DNA of 64,000 bases, from positions 627,501 to 691,500 of the forward strand of contig NC_009416.2 of NCBI RefSeq assembly GCF_000002875.2, given 5' to 3'. Positions 10,874 to 20,886 of this stretch are shown piece by piece. Made by a program: the position numbers and the translations under genes. The DNA is from Leishmania infantum JPCM5. Its lineage: Eukaryota > Euglenozoa > Kinetoplastea > Trypanosomatida > Trypanosomatidae. Below the pieces are notes generated by a model. The model was not told the origin of the DNA. It worked only from the letters and a program-made list of their open reading frames with translations, and made no database searches. Position 1 is the stretch's first letter. Each line of letters starts with the position of its first letter.

Positions 10874-12282
10874 GGCTGCTGAGCGCCAAAAGACGCCAGC
10901 AACAAGCAAAGGAACGTAACAAGTGCCCAGGAACGTAGCGAACGCATGCACGGAACGCGAAATAATACTTTAACACGAAAAGGGGGACAATGGCGCTTAG
11001 AGCTGGTGTAAACGCCGATTAGATGGAGAGTCAGCCAGATTCTTCTTTCGCTTCTCCTAGATGTATCGTTCCGGCTGATATGTTTACCGCGTTACCTCCG
11101 CAAAGTCAGCGAAAATAGCGCCTACTTGTGTGTGTGTGTGTGTGTGTGAGGAAGCCAAGGAAACAAGCAAGGCGCACCTTCGTCGATGGGTGGTGTCTAT
11201 GCGCGCGAGGCAATGCACAAAACGAGAGAAAGATCGCTCAGCCCCCCCAACAACCAAACACGACCGCTTCAGCACAGAAAGCGAGTGGGTGAGTGGGGGG
11301 AGGAGGAGGAAGGGGATACCTCCTGCAGAGTTGCCAGCAAAACAAGCGAAAAAAGCCCCTCGTTTTTTTTTTCCTTTGCAGAGCTTACTGCACTAGTCCT
11401 CGTCAGGTAGAGAGATGATAGCGACGAAGACGATGAAGACGCGTGGCGTCAATGGCGGGAGGAATAACACGGCCGGGACAGGCGAAGAGGCTGGCGAGAG
11501 TGTGTATGTGTGTGCTAAACGTGGTGGTGGACGGCGGTGGGGGGAGGGGGAGAGGGCGCGCTGCAGCTAGTGACAGAGATTCATCTGGATGAAAGGATGT
11601 GGCGCGAGAATTCGTGATTAGAAAATAAAGCTCACCACGCCGTGCCAACAGAGCGTCGGTAGATGCGCAATGAAATTCGATGGGGGCGGGCGCCACCGGA
11701 GATGCAGCCAGAATCAGTTCCATGGAGTGACGCGCGCGAAAAAGGCCGCGTGTGAATGTCGTCGTTCATCGCCACCGCAGAAGCACAGTGAGGGGATTCA
11801 CAAAGGAAACCACAGGGCAGTTGGATAGCGCAAAGCAAAGAGGCCGGAGTGCTTCACAGGGGAGGACGTAAGTTGAGCCCCCGCGACCTGGAGTGGGACT
11901 CGCGCGAAAAAAATAAAAATGGCAACATCGCACGCGCGGCGGTGAGGCGAACCAATGAGAGGAGATGGAAGGCAATACTCGCCTCGAAGGGGGTCTGTGA
12001 GGCCGCGTGAGGACAAGGTTACACAACCACACACAAACACGCAATCGTGCCTTTACAGGGTTCCCCGTTACCTACTGATCGTTCTGCTTTTTTTTTGTTT
12101 TGCATCTCCAGTGTCGAGCTCGCCCAGCAGCCTGTGATTGACGTTATGCGAAGGCAACGCAGTTACAGTCTCTCTCTCTCACACACGAGGGATGCATGTA
12201 GCCTACAGTCAAGCACAACTTCACTTCAGCGGACGCAACAGACGCGCACATCTGTCGTCTGCGCACAGAATAGGAAGCGCCC
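10874..12282. other. Spacer between the HAT-like and NYN-like genes
   Basis: No credible ORF was found. It contains a (TG)11 microsatellite at 11127-11148 and a purine block at about 11295-11316. On the minus strand that block is a strong polypyrimidine tract and a good candidate splice signal for the NYN-like gene. The part nearer 12282 is the likely 3' UTR of the HAT-like gene. Confidence 0.6.
11127..11148. repeat. (TG)11 microsatellite
   Basis: Eleven TG units, read as CA on the transcribed strand. This is typical of Leishmania spacers. Confidence 0.9.
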
Positions 12283-14586
12283 TCAGTTCGCACGTGTCTT
12301 TTTAAGCGGCGGCTGCCCCGACTCTTCCTCTCCGGATCCTGCTGTGACGATGCAAGATGACACGCGGTCGTCCCTGCTGCCGCCTCCGTCTACGCCTGTC
12401 TTCACCTCTTTTCGAACGGCTTTCGCAACGGTGCGCCGCTCCCAACACACATCGTCGAGGCCGCCACTCGCTGCAGTTTGACGAGATGCCCGTCCACGCC
12501 CAGTTGCCGGAATAGCGTAGCCCAAAAGCGCAGGTGGGTAAAACCGACGGGGTGATTCTCCGCTGGAGTGCTGCTCCGCCGCGAAAACCGGAATAGAAAC
12601 CAAGCCCGACCACTCATCCCACAGGGAGCTAGGGTCACCACCGATGGCAGCCGCAGCGACAATGCATCTCTTCACCCACTGTACAGCCCTCCGATAGAGG
12701 CTGGCCTGCACCTCGGGCACGGCGGAGACGGAGGCGACATCACATCGCAAGCTAGCAGAGATACGATGAAGGCAACGTCCGGCCATCCCAATAATAGGGA
12801 GCACCAGGTCTTTGCGCTCGTGACTCGTACGGCCGCTGGGTTCCCGCTCAGATGTGCCCCACGCATCGCACATGTCCAGGGCAGCCTCCACAAGTCTCTC
12901 GATACGCTCCGTTGATCGATCCGGGCACTGCAGCATCATCATTGTGTCATACAGAATCAGCTTCAGCTCCGCCTCCACCAGAAGCGCGCGCTGCTGCACG
13001 CAAGCATCGTAGCCAGCTTGCGCCTCCTCCCACTGCGCGGTCGCGTCAAACAAATCATTCAGAAGCGCGCGGCAAAACGTCTCTATGCCGATTTCCTTCA
13101 TCCACGAGTGCATGGCCGCTGCCGCCGTCCTCAGTCGCGACTCACGCTTTTCCATCTTGGTAAAGGCAGTGGTTGACGCGTGGTAGAGTTGCGCACAGTG
13201 CACAACCGAGTAGAAGACGGCGCGCAGTTTATCCACTCTGGTGGCAAGCACATCCAAGTAGCCCAGCTGCGTCTCAGCATGCGTGCGCACCGCCAGGTCC
13301 TGCAAAGCAGGCTTCTCCGTCACCAGAGCCCACGTGAGGCACACAGCATGGCGGTCAAGCAAAAACGTCCACAAGTCCGCGTCGTCTGAAGCAGCAAACA
13401 TATCAGTCACGGACCACCGGTGGTGGGAGCCAATGTACGTTGCAAACCATTGGTGCAGCAGATAAAGGTAAAACTGTGTCTGTGACCCATTCAGGCCGCG
13501 CCACGGGCCGGTAGATGCGGACGCCTCGCCGTTGTCCTCCATCAGCCGCTGCATAAGAAGCCCCAGCGCAGGAAGGAACCCCTGTCCTCTCGGAACCTTT
13601 ATCAGAACGCTCAGCAGCTGCTCCTCCAATTCCTTCAGCCGCGCATCGCGAGACAGGGACGAGGCTTCCAGCATCCCACCCACGTCTGAGGGCCTCGTCG
13701 TGTCGGTGAGGCGTGTCGTGTGTACGTACAGGGCAGACGCTGCACGCATCCAGGAAGAGCTCAGCGTTGCCTGCCCAACGGCGACAATATCCTTGACTTT
13801 ATGTTCATTAATCTCGCTCTCCTCATACTCACGGAGCAGCTCAGGCAGGGCGACAGATGGCACCTGCAGGTCTCGCTTAAATGTCCGCCTCACGAGCATC
13901 TCCACAAGAGGCTCGGCAGGCTCGCCGAGGGCGGGCAAGACTGTTTCGCTGAGCCACAGCCGCTCCACCTTTCCGATCAGCGGGTAATCGGCGAACAAGT
14001 GTGCCGATTCAGCGGAGAGCCGCGCAAAGGCTTGCAGAGGCTTCGCCAGTGCCGCCTCCTGCTCCGCCACAAGGGCAGCTGCCCCAGTGGCCATCACAGA
14101 TTGGAGCTCCGACGCAGCGCTCTCGGTGTGCTCCAGCACAGCGGCAAGTCCAGCCTTTGCAGCGCCAGAGCTGCCCCAACAGAGCCGCCGATACAGATGC
14201 CAATATGAGTCGACGAGCTCCTTCTGCACCCTTTGCACTTGCGGAGAACTCGAGCTGGACAGATCATCTGGGCAGGCACCCATCGTGGTTTGTGCACCCT
14301 GCTCGCTCAGTCCAGCAAGCCACTGCTCCCAGCGAGTCAGTGACAGCGGCACGCAGCGCACACTCGCCTCGTACACGGCGTGGTAGTGCCGCAAACCTTG
14401 TGCGCGCCCACGGACCGAAAGATGCTGTCTCTCCCTCTGTGCCTGCCAGAGGCTCTCCAGCGCATCCAGTGTTGCGTACACCGACGCGATGGACAGCGTT
14501 TGCGTGCCGTTTTTGACGTAGTCACCGCCGCACGCGAGCAGCGGTGTGATCTCTGTAGCGGAGTTCACGTGTTGCAAGGCAGCCAT
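12283..14586 (-). CDS. Large helical protein with HAT-like repeats, 767 aa
   Basis: The protein is predicted to be almost entirely alpha-helical. Two stretches resemble half-a-TPR (HAT) repeats of RNA-processing proteins. Residues about 67-93 read RHYHAVYEASVRCVP followed by RWEQWL. Residues about 627-665 carry YRRAVQWVKRC followed by SSLWDEWSGL. Both match the HAT pattern of an aromatic/Arg-Ala helix, then a Trp-containing helix. HAT families include SART3/Prp24-associated factors, Prp39, Utp6 and CstF-77. I see no RRM or Lsm-interaction motif, so which family applies is open. The C-terminus is basic and ends in PPLKKTRAN, a plausible nuclear localisation signal after an acidic Gly/Glu patch. 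The ATG at 14586 is the first in frame. A nuclear RNA-processing scaffold is inferred, not shown. Confidence 0.85.
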   Translation of the reverse strand: MAALQHVNSATEITPLLACGGDYVKNGTQTLSIASVYATLDALESLWQAQRERQHLSVRGRAQGLRHYHAVYEASVRCVPLSLTRWEQWLAGLSEQGAQTTMGACPDDLSSSSSPQVQRVQKELVDSYWHLYRRLCWGSSGAAKAGLAAVLEHTESAASELQSVMATGAAALVAEQEAALAKPLQAFARLSAESAHLFADYPLIGKVERLWLSETVLPALGEPAEPLVEMLVRRTFKRDLQVPSVALPELLREYEESEINEHKVKDIVAVGQATLSSSWMRAASALYVHTTRLTDTTRPSDVGGMLEASSLSRDARLKELEEQLLSVLIKVPRGQGFLPALGLLMQRLMEDNGEASASTGPWRGLNGSQTQFYLYLLHQWFATYIGSHHRWSVTDMFAASDDADLWTFLLDRHAVCLTWALVTEKPALQDLAVRTHAETQLGYLDVLATRVDKLRAVFYSVVHCAQLYHASTTAFTKMEKRESRLRTAAAAMHSWMKEIGIETFCRALLNDLFDATAQWEEAQAGYDACVQQRALLVEAELKLILYDTMMMLQCPDRSTERIERLVEAALDMCDAWGTSEREPSGRTSHERKDLVLPIIGMAGRCLHRISASLRCDVASVSAVPEVQASLYRRAVQWVKRCIVAAAAIGGDPSSLWDEWSGLVSIPVFAAEQHSSGESPRRFYPPALLGYAIPATGRGRASRQTAASGGLDDVCWERRTVAKAVRKEVKTGVDGGGSRDDRVSSCIVTAGSGEEESGQPPLKKTRAN

Positions 14587-15369
14587 GTTTCGACACGTGG
14601 TATGTATTTATGGGTATGTCTGCAGCAAACGCTCCACCGGCGCACCTTCTGCGGAACAAGGAGGGTGGTGCCTCCTGCGCTGGTTTCGGCGACCCAGGGC
14701 AGCAAACTGCGCCTCTTATGGAAGACAGAGCGACAGAGAGAGAGGTGGAGGTGACGAGAGACGGAGCGTGACGGCATGCGACGAAGCACACTTTCCTGGA
14801 GATCCTCGGTGCCGAGCAAGCGACGTGGTGGACAGGGGGCGAAGACAGCCCAATCGCGAGGACACATGCAAGAGATAGCAACAACACAACCAACGTACAT
14901 CAGCGCATCCCTTCTCTTCTGTCGTTTCCGTGGAAAGATGCACGTACGCCTTCTTTGACTCGCAGGCATAACGAGCAGCAAAAACGCCAACGAGAGAAGA
15001 GCGCGGCACACATGTGCCGTGAGAAAAGTCGGCCAACACACACACAAAAACAAAACACACGCACACACAGAAAGCAAGAAGACAGTGGGCAAGAGTAGAG
15101 ACGGGTTTGATCGGCGGCCCCGGTTCCAATAGATGGCGAGCAGGGCGTGAAATAATACACGTCAACGAAGGAGAGCGGGAAGAAAGAGAAGGAGAGGCAC
15201 AGCAGGAAGGGGTGGGCGTGAGCACATTCGACTAAGCATATGGGTCTGTGTGCGTGAGCGTGTGAGAGGTAAAAAGGCATGCATGTATTCTCTCTCTCCA
15301 TTTCCACCCGTAGAAACAACGGGGGACGTCGTAGACTTCAACCCAGAAGTTTCGTCTCTCGATAGAATC

Positions 15370-15970
15370 ACCGACCCTGATCAGGAGATACACCTCAGTA
15401 CGTGTTGTCTCAGGGTCCCGCGCACCGCCACTCTCTCCCTGCCGGAAAACCACGCAGAACCCACGAAATCCTGGGCCAAATGCCGAGCCACCTCTGGCTG
15501 TGGCACGATCAGGCACCTACGACGTAAGGCAGCGGGGGTGGAGGAGGAGGAGGAGGAGGAGGAGGGGGTCTGAGCGGTGCATCGCTGCTGACGTCGGCGG
15601 TCCGGTGCTGGACGGCGTGGCGTCGCAGCGGCCCGCGATCGTGTCAGCAGGGCGGCGCCATCCATAGGAGTTTAGGCGGCGTGCCAGCGTGGCTCGGACG
15701 TATCCCCTCCCCCGCCACCCCTCCCCTCGGTCCTCACACGGCCTACTGGTGTGGGTGGGTGGGTGGGGGGCTGAGTGCCACCGCCGATGAGGGGGCAGGG
15801 ATGCGCCAGGGGTGGCGACGGGGCATGATGGGCGAGGGTGGTAAGTAGGGTTGGAGGCAGAGGTGGTGCTCCGATGACAGTGTCGGCGCATTACTCCAGC
15901 ACGGGTTTATTGCTCCTTGGGCGCGACGCCTGGCGAGCCCCCTGAGCGGCTGTGTCAAGAGCCCTTGAAC
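15370..15970 (+). mobile_element. SIDER-like degenerate retroposon, copy 1
   Basis: The plus strand here aligns by eye with the minus strand of 34310-34815. Shared blocks, in the same order, include AATGCCGAGC, a CGGTGCATCGCTGCTGA-like block followed by GGCGGTCC, GCCAGCGTG with a CTCG and C-run after it, GAGGGGG with a GATGC and GTGGCGAC, and a terminal GTCGGYGCATT. A GGA microsatellite (about 15537-15565) interrupts this copy. Size, GC-richness and position in a 3' UTR fit the short interspersed degenerate retroposons known in Leishmania. This copy runs antisense to the surrounding transcription, about 500 nt after the stop of the PIP-box gene. The boundaries are approximate. Confidence 0.6.
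15753..15770 (+). other. Potential G-quadruplex motif
   Basis: Four runs of three or more G are separated by single T residues, inside SIDER-like copy 1. One-nucleotide loops favour a stable parallel quadruplex. It lies on the strand opposite to the transcript, so it could form in DNA but not in the sense RNA. Confidence 0.6.
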
Positions 15971-16481
15971 GAGTGTTTTGCGGCAGAGAACTGGACACGG
16001 TGAAACGAATACACACGTATATCTTCACTGTCTCGTTCAAGATCCTATTCTGATCCCACGCAGTTCGCATGATGCAGATACCGCGAAAAGGGATGTTGTC
16101 AGCACGAAAACAGCGGAGCTCCAGCGGAGCCGGGGCCGGAAGCCGCGCAGAAGCGTATCTATAACAGTGTGCACACGTAGATGGCTAGCGCCCATGTCTT
16201 GTGTAATCGGACAAGGCCGAAGGCTGCGACGTGCATCACGTGCAGGCGTGCCGATGAAACACCAACGCTTCACGTCCAGAGGCACTTGCAACGGTGCAAG
16301 CACACAGTATTTGGTGAAGTTGTTTGCCAGGATAGAAGGGGTGCGCGCACCGACAAAAAAATGTCAGTGTATCGCCGCCGCTTGTATGTTCTGTGAGGAT
16401 AACCTTCGCTCCTCATGCATCGGTAGATTCTATGAAGTGAAAATGCTTCTCGCCCCTTCTCGTCACTGTAAGCTGCTCCTC

Positions 16482-17234
16482 TCACCGCTTGCACGCCATC
16501 TTGGAGAAGAAGTCAGACAGCTTCATCTGCATCTTAGTAGACTGCGTTGCCACGGAGGAGGATGGATTCTCGACAGCAGTCTGCTCGCGAGCCGAAGCAG
16601 ACAACGTCGGTGTAGGAAGCGCTGACGGGGAGGCGAACGGTGAACCACACGGATGCTCCGGTGAAGTCGAGACGAACGCCCGCGAGGACCTCTCATGGGG
16701 TGTCGTCGTCACGGTTTCCAACGACATCGTCGAAGATAGCTCTTGCTGCGGCGATGGGGAAGAGAGGGACCGCGCTGCAGAGACAATCTTCGGCTGCGTG
16801 CTGCTGCCGTTGGTGCGGCCATCGCAGAGTGGGGCTAACGATGTCCTCTGAGCCACCGGCGTTCGCGAAACGGCCGCCCCAAAGGCCTCATCTGCTGAAC
16901 GCTTGAGACCGACAACGCTGCCGCCGCGGACGAGGGCGACCTTCGTCTTGCCAAACAACAGCGCCTCCATCTTTTCCATGCCATCACCGCCCCTCAGAGG
17001 CAGGGTGACTGGCGCGCCGGCAGAAACAGGTGAGCGCTCACGGTGTTGGGTCGCCGCTGCCGTCGAGGACGTGCTTGCGGCGGTTCTGCTCGACGGCGCA
17101 GCGGCGCAAAGCGGCGTGAAGTCGCTCATCTCTGGTTCGCTGTCCGAGACGATACGCACCCCCGGTTGCGCCGGCTGTGGAGGGGCGCTCGCGGTCGATA
17201 CAAAGACCTCATCGTCGTCAAGCAAGAGCGCCAT
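16482..17234 (-). CDS. PCNA-interacting candidate with C-terminal PIP box, 250 aa
   Basis: A low-complexity, Ser/Thr/Ala-rich protein with no recognisable folded domain. Two short motifs stand out. The extreme C-terminus contains QMKLSDFF at residues 236-243, an exact PIP box (Q-x-x-L-x-x-F-F), followed by the basic tail SKMACKR. C-terminal PIP boxes with a basic tail are known in replication and repair proteins such as the third subunit of DNA polymerase delta. Near the N-terminus VRIVSDSEPE (26-35) matches a SUMO-interacting motif, a V/I-x-I-V core followed by Ser and acidic residues. The ATG at 17234 starts with an acidic patch (LLDDDEVFV). A PCNA partner in replication or repair is the natural inference. 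Its enzymatic role, if any, is unknown, and a divergent polymerase-delta accessory subunit remains possible. Confidence 0.85.
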   Translation of the reverse strand: MALLLDDDEVFVSTASAPPQPAQPGVRIVSDSEPEMSDFTPLCAAAPSSRTAASTSSTAAATQHRERSPVSAGAPVTLPLRGGDGMEKMEALLFGKTKVALVRGGSVVGLKRSADEAFGAAVSRTPVAQRTSLAPLCDGRTNGSSTQPKIVSAARSLSSPSPQQELSSTMSLETVTTTPHERSSRAFVSTSPEHPCGSPFASPSALPTPTLSASAREQTAVENPSSSVATQSTKMQMKLSDFFSKMACKR

Positions 17235-18234
17235 GACCGGAGAGAGGCCGGAAGGAAAGAAGCGAAAAGAAGGCTAGCGATGTGTGAAGCGACGGAAACG
17301 TCGAAGCAATCTGTGGAACGCAAGTCGTGGCTTCACAGGGGCAGACTGGGGCAAGTCTGTCGGCTCGAGAAGTGAAAATGAAGAAAAGAGAGAGGGTCAA
17401 CGAGCTGCAAGGGGCCCGGAAATCGAACATATGAGCAGGGGATAGTCACCCATGAGGAGGAGGAGGTCGGATAGCAAGAGGACAGGAAGAGGCGGTCGTG
17501 TAGACGCGAACGTTGATGTGAGCAAAACAGGTAAGCTCGGCACATACGTCTCGCCTACAAGCCTCACAAGCATAGAGGCAGGACTACAATTTGTTCTTTT
17601 TGAGCACGGCACAGGTCTCCGGGAAAGGACCTTCTCACGCAACAGCATAGCCTACTTCATCGTCGCTTGTCGGCAGCAACTCCGCGGAGCACCGCCATCC
17701 GTCTGTGGGTCTACCTGAGTGCTTTCTGATAGCCGGTGTCGATCCGAGAGTGACAAAGGGCAGGAAGAGACGATGAGAGCGAGAGTGAGAAGAAGAAAAA
17801 CAGATCGGGAGCGGGTGATGCTCCTTTACAATGCTTGCCTGCGCGCATTCTTGTGCTACACACACACACACGCCTAAACACATCTAAAGGAAAAAAGAAG
17901 ACGCCCATGCGATCAACGCTGCTGAGAGTCGGCCAGGTCTCTTGCCATGCCATAGTGCGTGAAGAAGATCTTAGTGAAAAACGGAGAAGGCAACAAATTA
18001 AGAGAGAAGTCAGGAGAGACAGTGTCGTCCCAGAAAGTCTAAACCGGCGTGGAAAAATACACAGGGATGTATACGTACGCCCAGGCGTGTGTCTAGTAGC
18101 AAAGGCATCAAGCACATCACCATACGGAAGCGCCTCATTTGGCCGCTCTCTCTCTCTCCTCTCACTACCGCTCCATTCAAAAGCTCGAGTAGAACGAGGG
18201 AGAGAACGAGAAAGGGATGGTGTCGTGATGATCG
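17235..18234. other. Spacer between the 222-aa orphan and the PIP-box gene
   Basis: No credible ORF was found. It is purine-rich on the plus strand in several patches (about 17380-17400, 17450-17490, 17780-17810). These read as polypyrimidine on the minus strand and are candidate splice signals for the PIP-box gene. There is a short CA run near 17860. Confidence 0.55.
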
Positions 18235-18903
18235 CTATGGCGCGCCAGGTGAGGCGCCTGCCGGGGCGAATCCTGTAAACTCTGGTGGGGTGCTAAACAA
18301 GAAGCTCTCTTTGTTGGCTTTGCGCACATCGGAGTCAATGACACAGATGGAGGCATCGCCGATGACATCACTGCCCACAGCTGCCGCGCCGCCACCTCCT
18401 TTCAAGCCCTGCGTTTGCTGAGACGACGGCGTGGACTGTAATGCGCTCGAGAGTGCCTGACGGTTGGAGTCGATGGCGTGCTGCTGGGCGAGCAGCCTGC
18501 TTGTCTCCAGGAGAGATGCAGTCCACTTTGCATCCATGTCGGGGGACGTCAACCCCTCGACATTCGCTGCAGTGACGGCTGTCCCGAGATTGCCCTTTCG
18601 GTCCGCAGCGCGCTTGAACTCGAATCCAGTCGTCAGCCGCAGCGGGTCCACCGTCACGGTGTACTGCTTCTTCGCGTTCGTGTTGAGCTTCGCCACCACG
18701 CGGTGGATCTCTGCCTTGTATAGGGCAAGAAACTCATCCGATCTGTCCGGCTGCAGTGCCAGCTCCGACAGCTCCGCCGCCACGAAGTACTTGGTTTGCA
18801 ATGCGTGATTGATGCGACTGAGATGGTGGCGCAGTTGAGCCGCCTCGCGCGGAAGGACGCGAATCTCCTTGAAGGGATCGACGTCGCTTCGATAGCTTGG
18901 CAT
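18235..18903 (-). CDS. Conserved-looking hypothetical protein, 222 aa
   Basis: I do not recognise this protein. The first about 115 residues look ordered: a helical segment (REAAQLRHHLSRINHALQ), another around SELALQPDRSDEFLALYKAEI, and a beta-like stretch (QYTVTVDPLRLTTGFEFKR). A second helical part follows (KWTASLLETSRLLAQQHAI). The C-terminal third is low complexity, with a Gln/Ser patch and a Gly run. It then contains ICVIDSD (186-192), which fits a SUMO-interacting-motif pattern, before a Pro/Gly/Ala tail. The ATG at 18903 is the first in frame. No catalytic motif is visible, and there is no signal peptide or membrane segment. Confidence 0.82.
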   Translation of the reverse strand: MPSYRSDVDPFKEIRVLPREAAQLRHHLSRINHALQTKYFVAAELSELALQPDRSDEFLALYKAEIHRVVAKLNTNAKKQYTVTVDPLRLTTGFEFKRAADRKGNLGTAVTAANVEGLTSPDMDAKWTASLLETSRLLAQQHAIDSNRQALSSALQSTPSSQQTQGLKGGGGAAAVGSDVIGDASICVIDSDVRKANKESFLFSTPPEFTGFAPAGASPGAP

Positions 18904-20886
18904 GACTGCGTGCTGCGCGCTCGACGCACGTCACAGAAATCAGCGAGACAAGGATTGCCCGCTGTTGGCTCGCACCTGAAAATTGGTGAAAGCGTGTGAG
19001 AGCCAAAGAAGATCGAAGTGACCTCAACGCTATCTTAGGGGGTCCTTTTCCCTCTTGAGATGGACGGCAGGAGCACATGTGCTCGGGAAGGAAAGGAAAG
19101 ACAAGAGGTACGGAGGAAGAGATGTGCGTAAAACAAAGGTACTACGTCGTTCCCGTATCGTGCAGCATCACGTCTGAGCAGAGACAGCTGGCGCCACGCG
19201 ACAATCAGACCGGGATACATATGGACCCTGACGACAGACAGGGAGGGAGCCATAAGTGCTTGCTCATGCACCAGCAGACGCAATGACTGCGCTGCTGTGC
19301 AGCTGCAGAAGCGTCTGGCTCGCACGAGATGCCGCCGAGCCGGGAGAACAACTCGTGTGCGCACGCCGCGTACATCCTTTTGCATCTCTATATACACATA
19401 TATATGCGTACATGTGTATGTGTCTGTGCGTGTTCGTGTGCCTTCCGATGCTGCTAACGGAAGCGTCTTTCTCCCTCTCAAAGAGTCAGAAGAGCCAGGA
19501 TGACGGAGCGAGCATCGACAGAGCGTCCTCGTGTGCTGGGTGCTCGCCTTCTTCTACGCAAACCTCCAGCAATACAAAGGCCGGCCTCGAAAAGAGAGTT
19601 CTGGCTAAACCATCACAGCACGGGCCTCAGACACCAGCAGCAGTGGACAGACACACTTACACACACGCGCGCGCGAGATAACAAACTAAGAAAACGGGCC
19701 ACTCCGTTTTTTCTACCCGTCAAGCCGTATGGCAGCCCCCCCCCCCTCACCCCTCCCTCCCTCCCTCCCCGCCACTTCCCCCGCCAAAGCGGCATGGAGG
19801 GGCGAAAGGAATAGAATACACAGCGAGCAGGAAGCAAACTCATAGAAAAGGAGAAAGACAGCTAAGTAAGCGGCAGCTTCGGCTGCTTGATGCGCGCGAT
19901 TCACGGCTTTTACGCACATGTTTGTGTGTGCGTGTGCGTCTGTCGGCGGCGCCCTCTGCGTGTGCGTGTGAGTGTTTGCAGGTGAAAGAACATCGCCCCT
20001 ACCGGTGTCAGTAGTCGCATCGAATGCCGCACAGCCTTTGCCGGACTCGCCGCCCTCAGTAGGCTTTCTCTCCCCTAACTGTCGGCTATGCACCAAGTCT
20101 TTGCACGAGCCCCACCTGAACTGTAGTCCAGGGATGCCGCTCGTCATCATGACAGCAACAACGCCACACTACCTCGCAGCCGTCCTTCTCCGAAAAGAGA
20201 GAACAACAACAAGCATGGAAAAGATAGTCGAATGTGGTCAAGTAGAGGCAGCACGAGAGAGCGCACAGGAGCGCTGCGTGATGGAGACACACGCACGCAC
20301 ACACATGCACGCAAACATACAACATACACAACAACACGTAGTCGAGAGACCGTGAGCAGGGACAAGGGGTGCGGAATAGGGAGAGAGAGAACAACAACAA
20401 CGGGCAATAAAAAAAAAATGGCAGTCGGGGTACAGGTGCGTGATGGTCAACAAAAGAAGAGAAAGGAGCAGCTTCTACCCGGGCAAAGCTGGCAAGGAAC
20501 GTCACAAAAACAAAGGTAACTGCGGATGTGTGTGTGTGTGTGCCTGGGTCTGTGCGTCCTTGTGTCGTAGTGTCGGTGTCCGGAGAGGGGCGGGGCAGGG
20601 TACACTCTGGCGAAGAAGAGGTGGTGCACCAAAACGAGCGCGCGCGCCATAAAGTGCCCCTGGACCAGCAGCACCGTCTGGCGCTTGTCGGACGTATATG
20701 CTGGTGAACGCTGTATTTGCCTTTAGCGTCAGAGAAGGGAACGGTGTATGGACGTCAAACAAACAGAACAGCCAGCGTTGCGTCCGGCACGCTTGCTGCA
20801 CCGAGTGGCTATATGCATCCTCCTCTCCCCCTCGACGTTCCCGTCGCCTTGCCTTCCCTCTTGCTCAGCGACGATCTGTGAGTACG
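18904..20886. other. 2 kb non-coding spacer
   Basis: No credible ORF was found. An alternating TATA/TGTA stretch lies near 19390-19440, CA runs near 19650-19670 and 20285-20340, a C-run near 19738-19747 with CTCC repeats after it, and a TG run near 20530. It presumably combines the PP2A-subunit 3' UTR and the leader of the 222-aa gene. Confidence 0.55.

Larger units (their letters stand above)
14587..16481. other. Spacer carrying a SIDER-like element
   Basis: No coding region was found. From about 15370 to 15970 lies a GC-rich element homologous to the one near 34310-34815, annotated separately. The remainder contains CA-rich stretches near 15040-15070 and a TG-rich stretch. It should hold the 3' UTR of the PIP-box gene and the 5' leader of the HAT-like gene. 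Confidence 0.6.
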
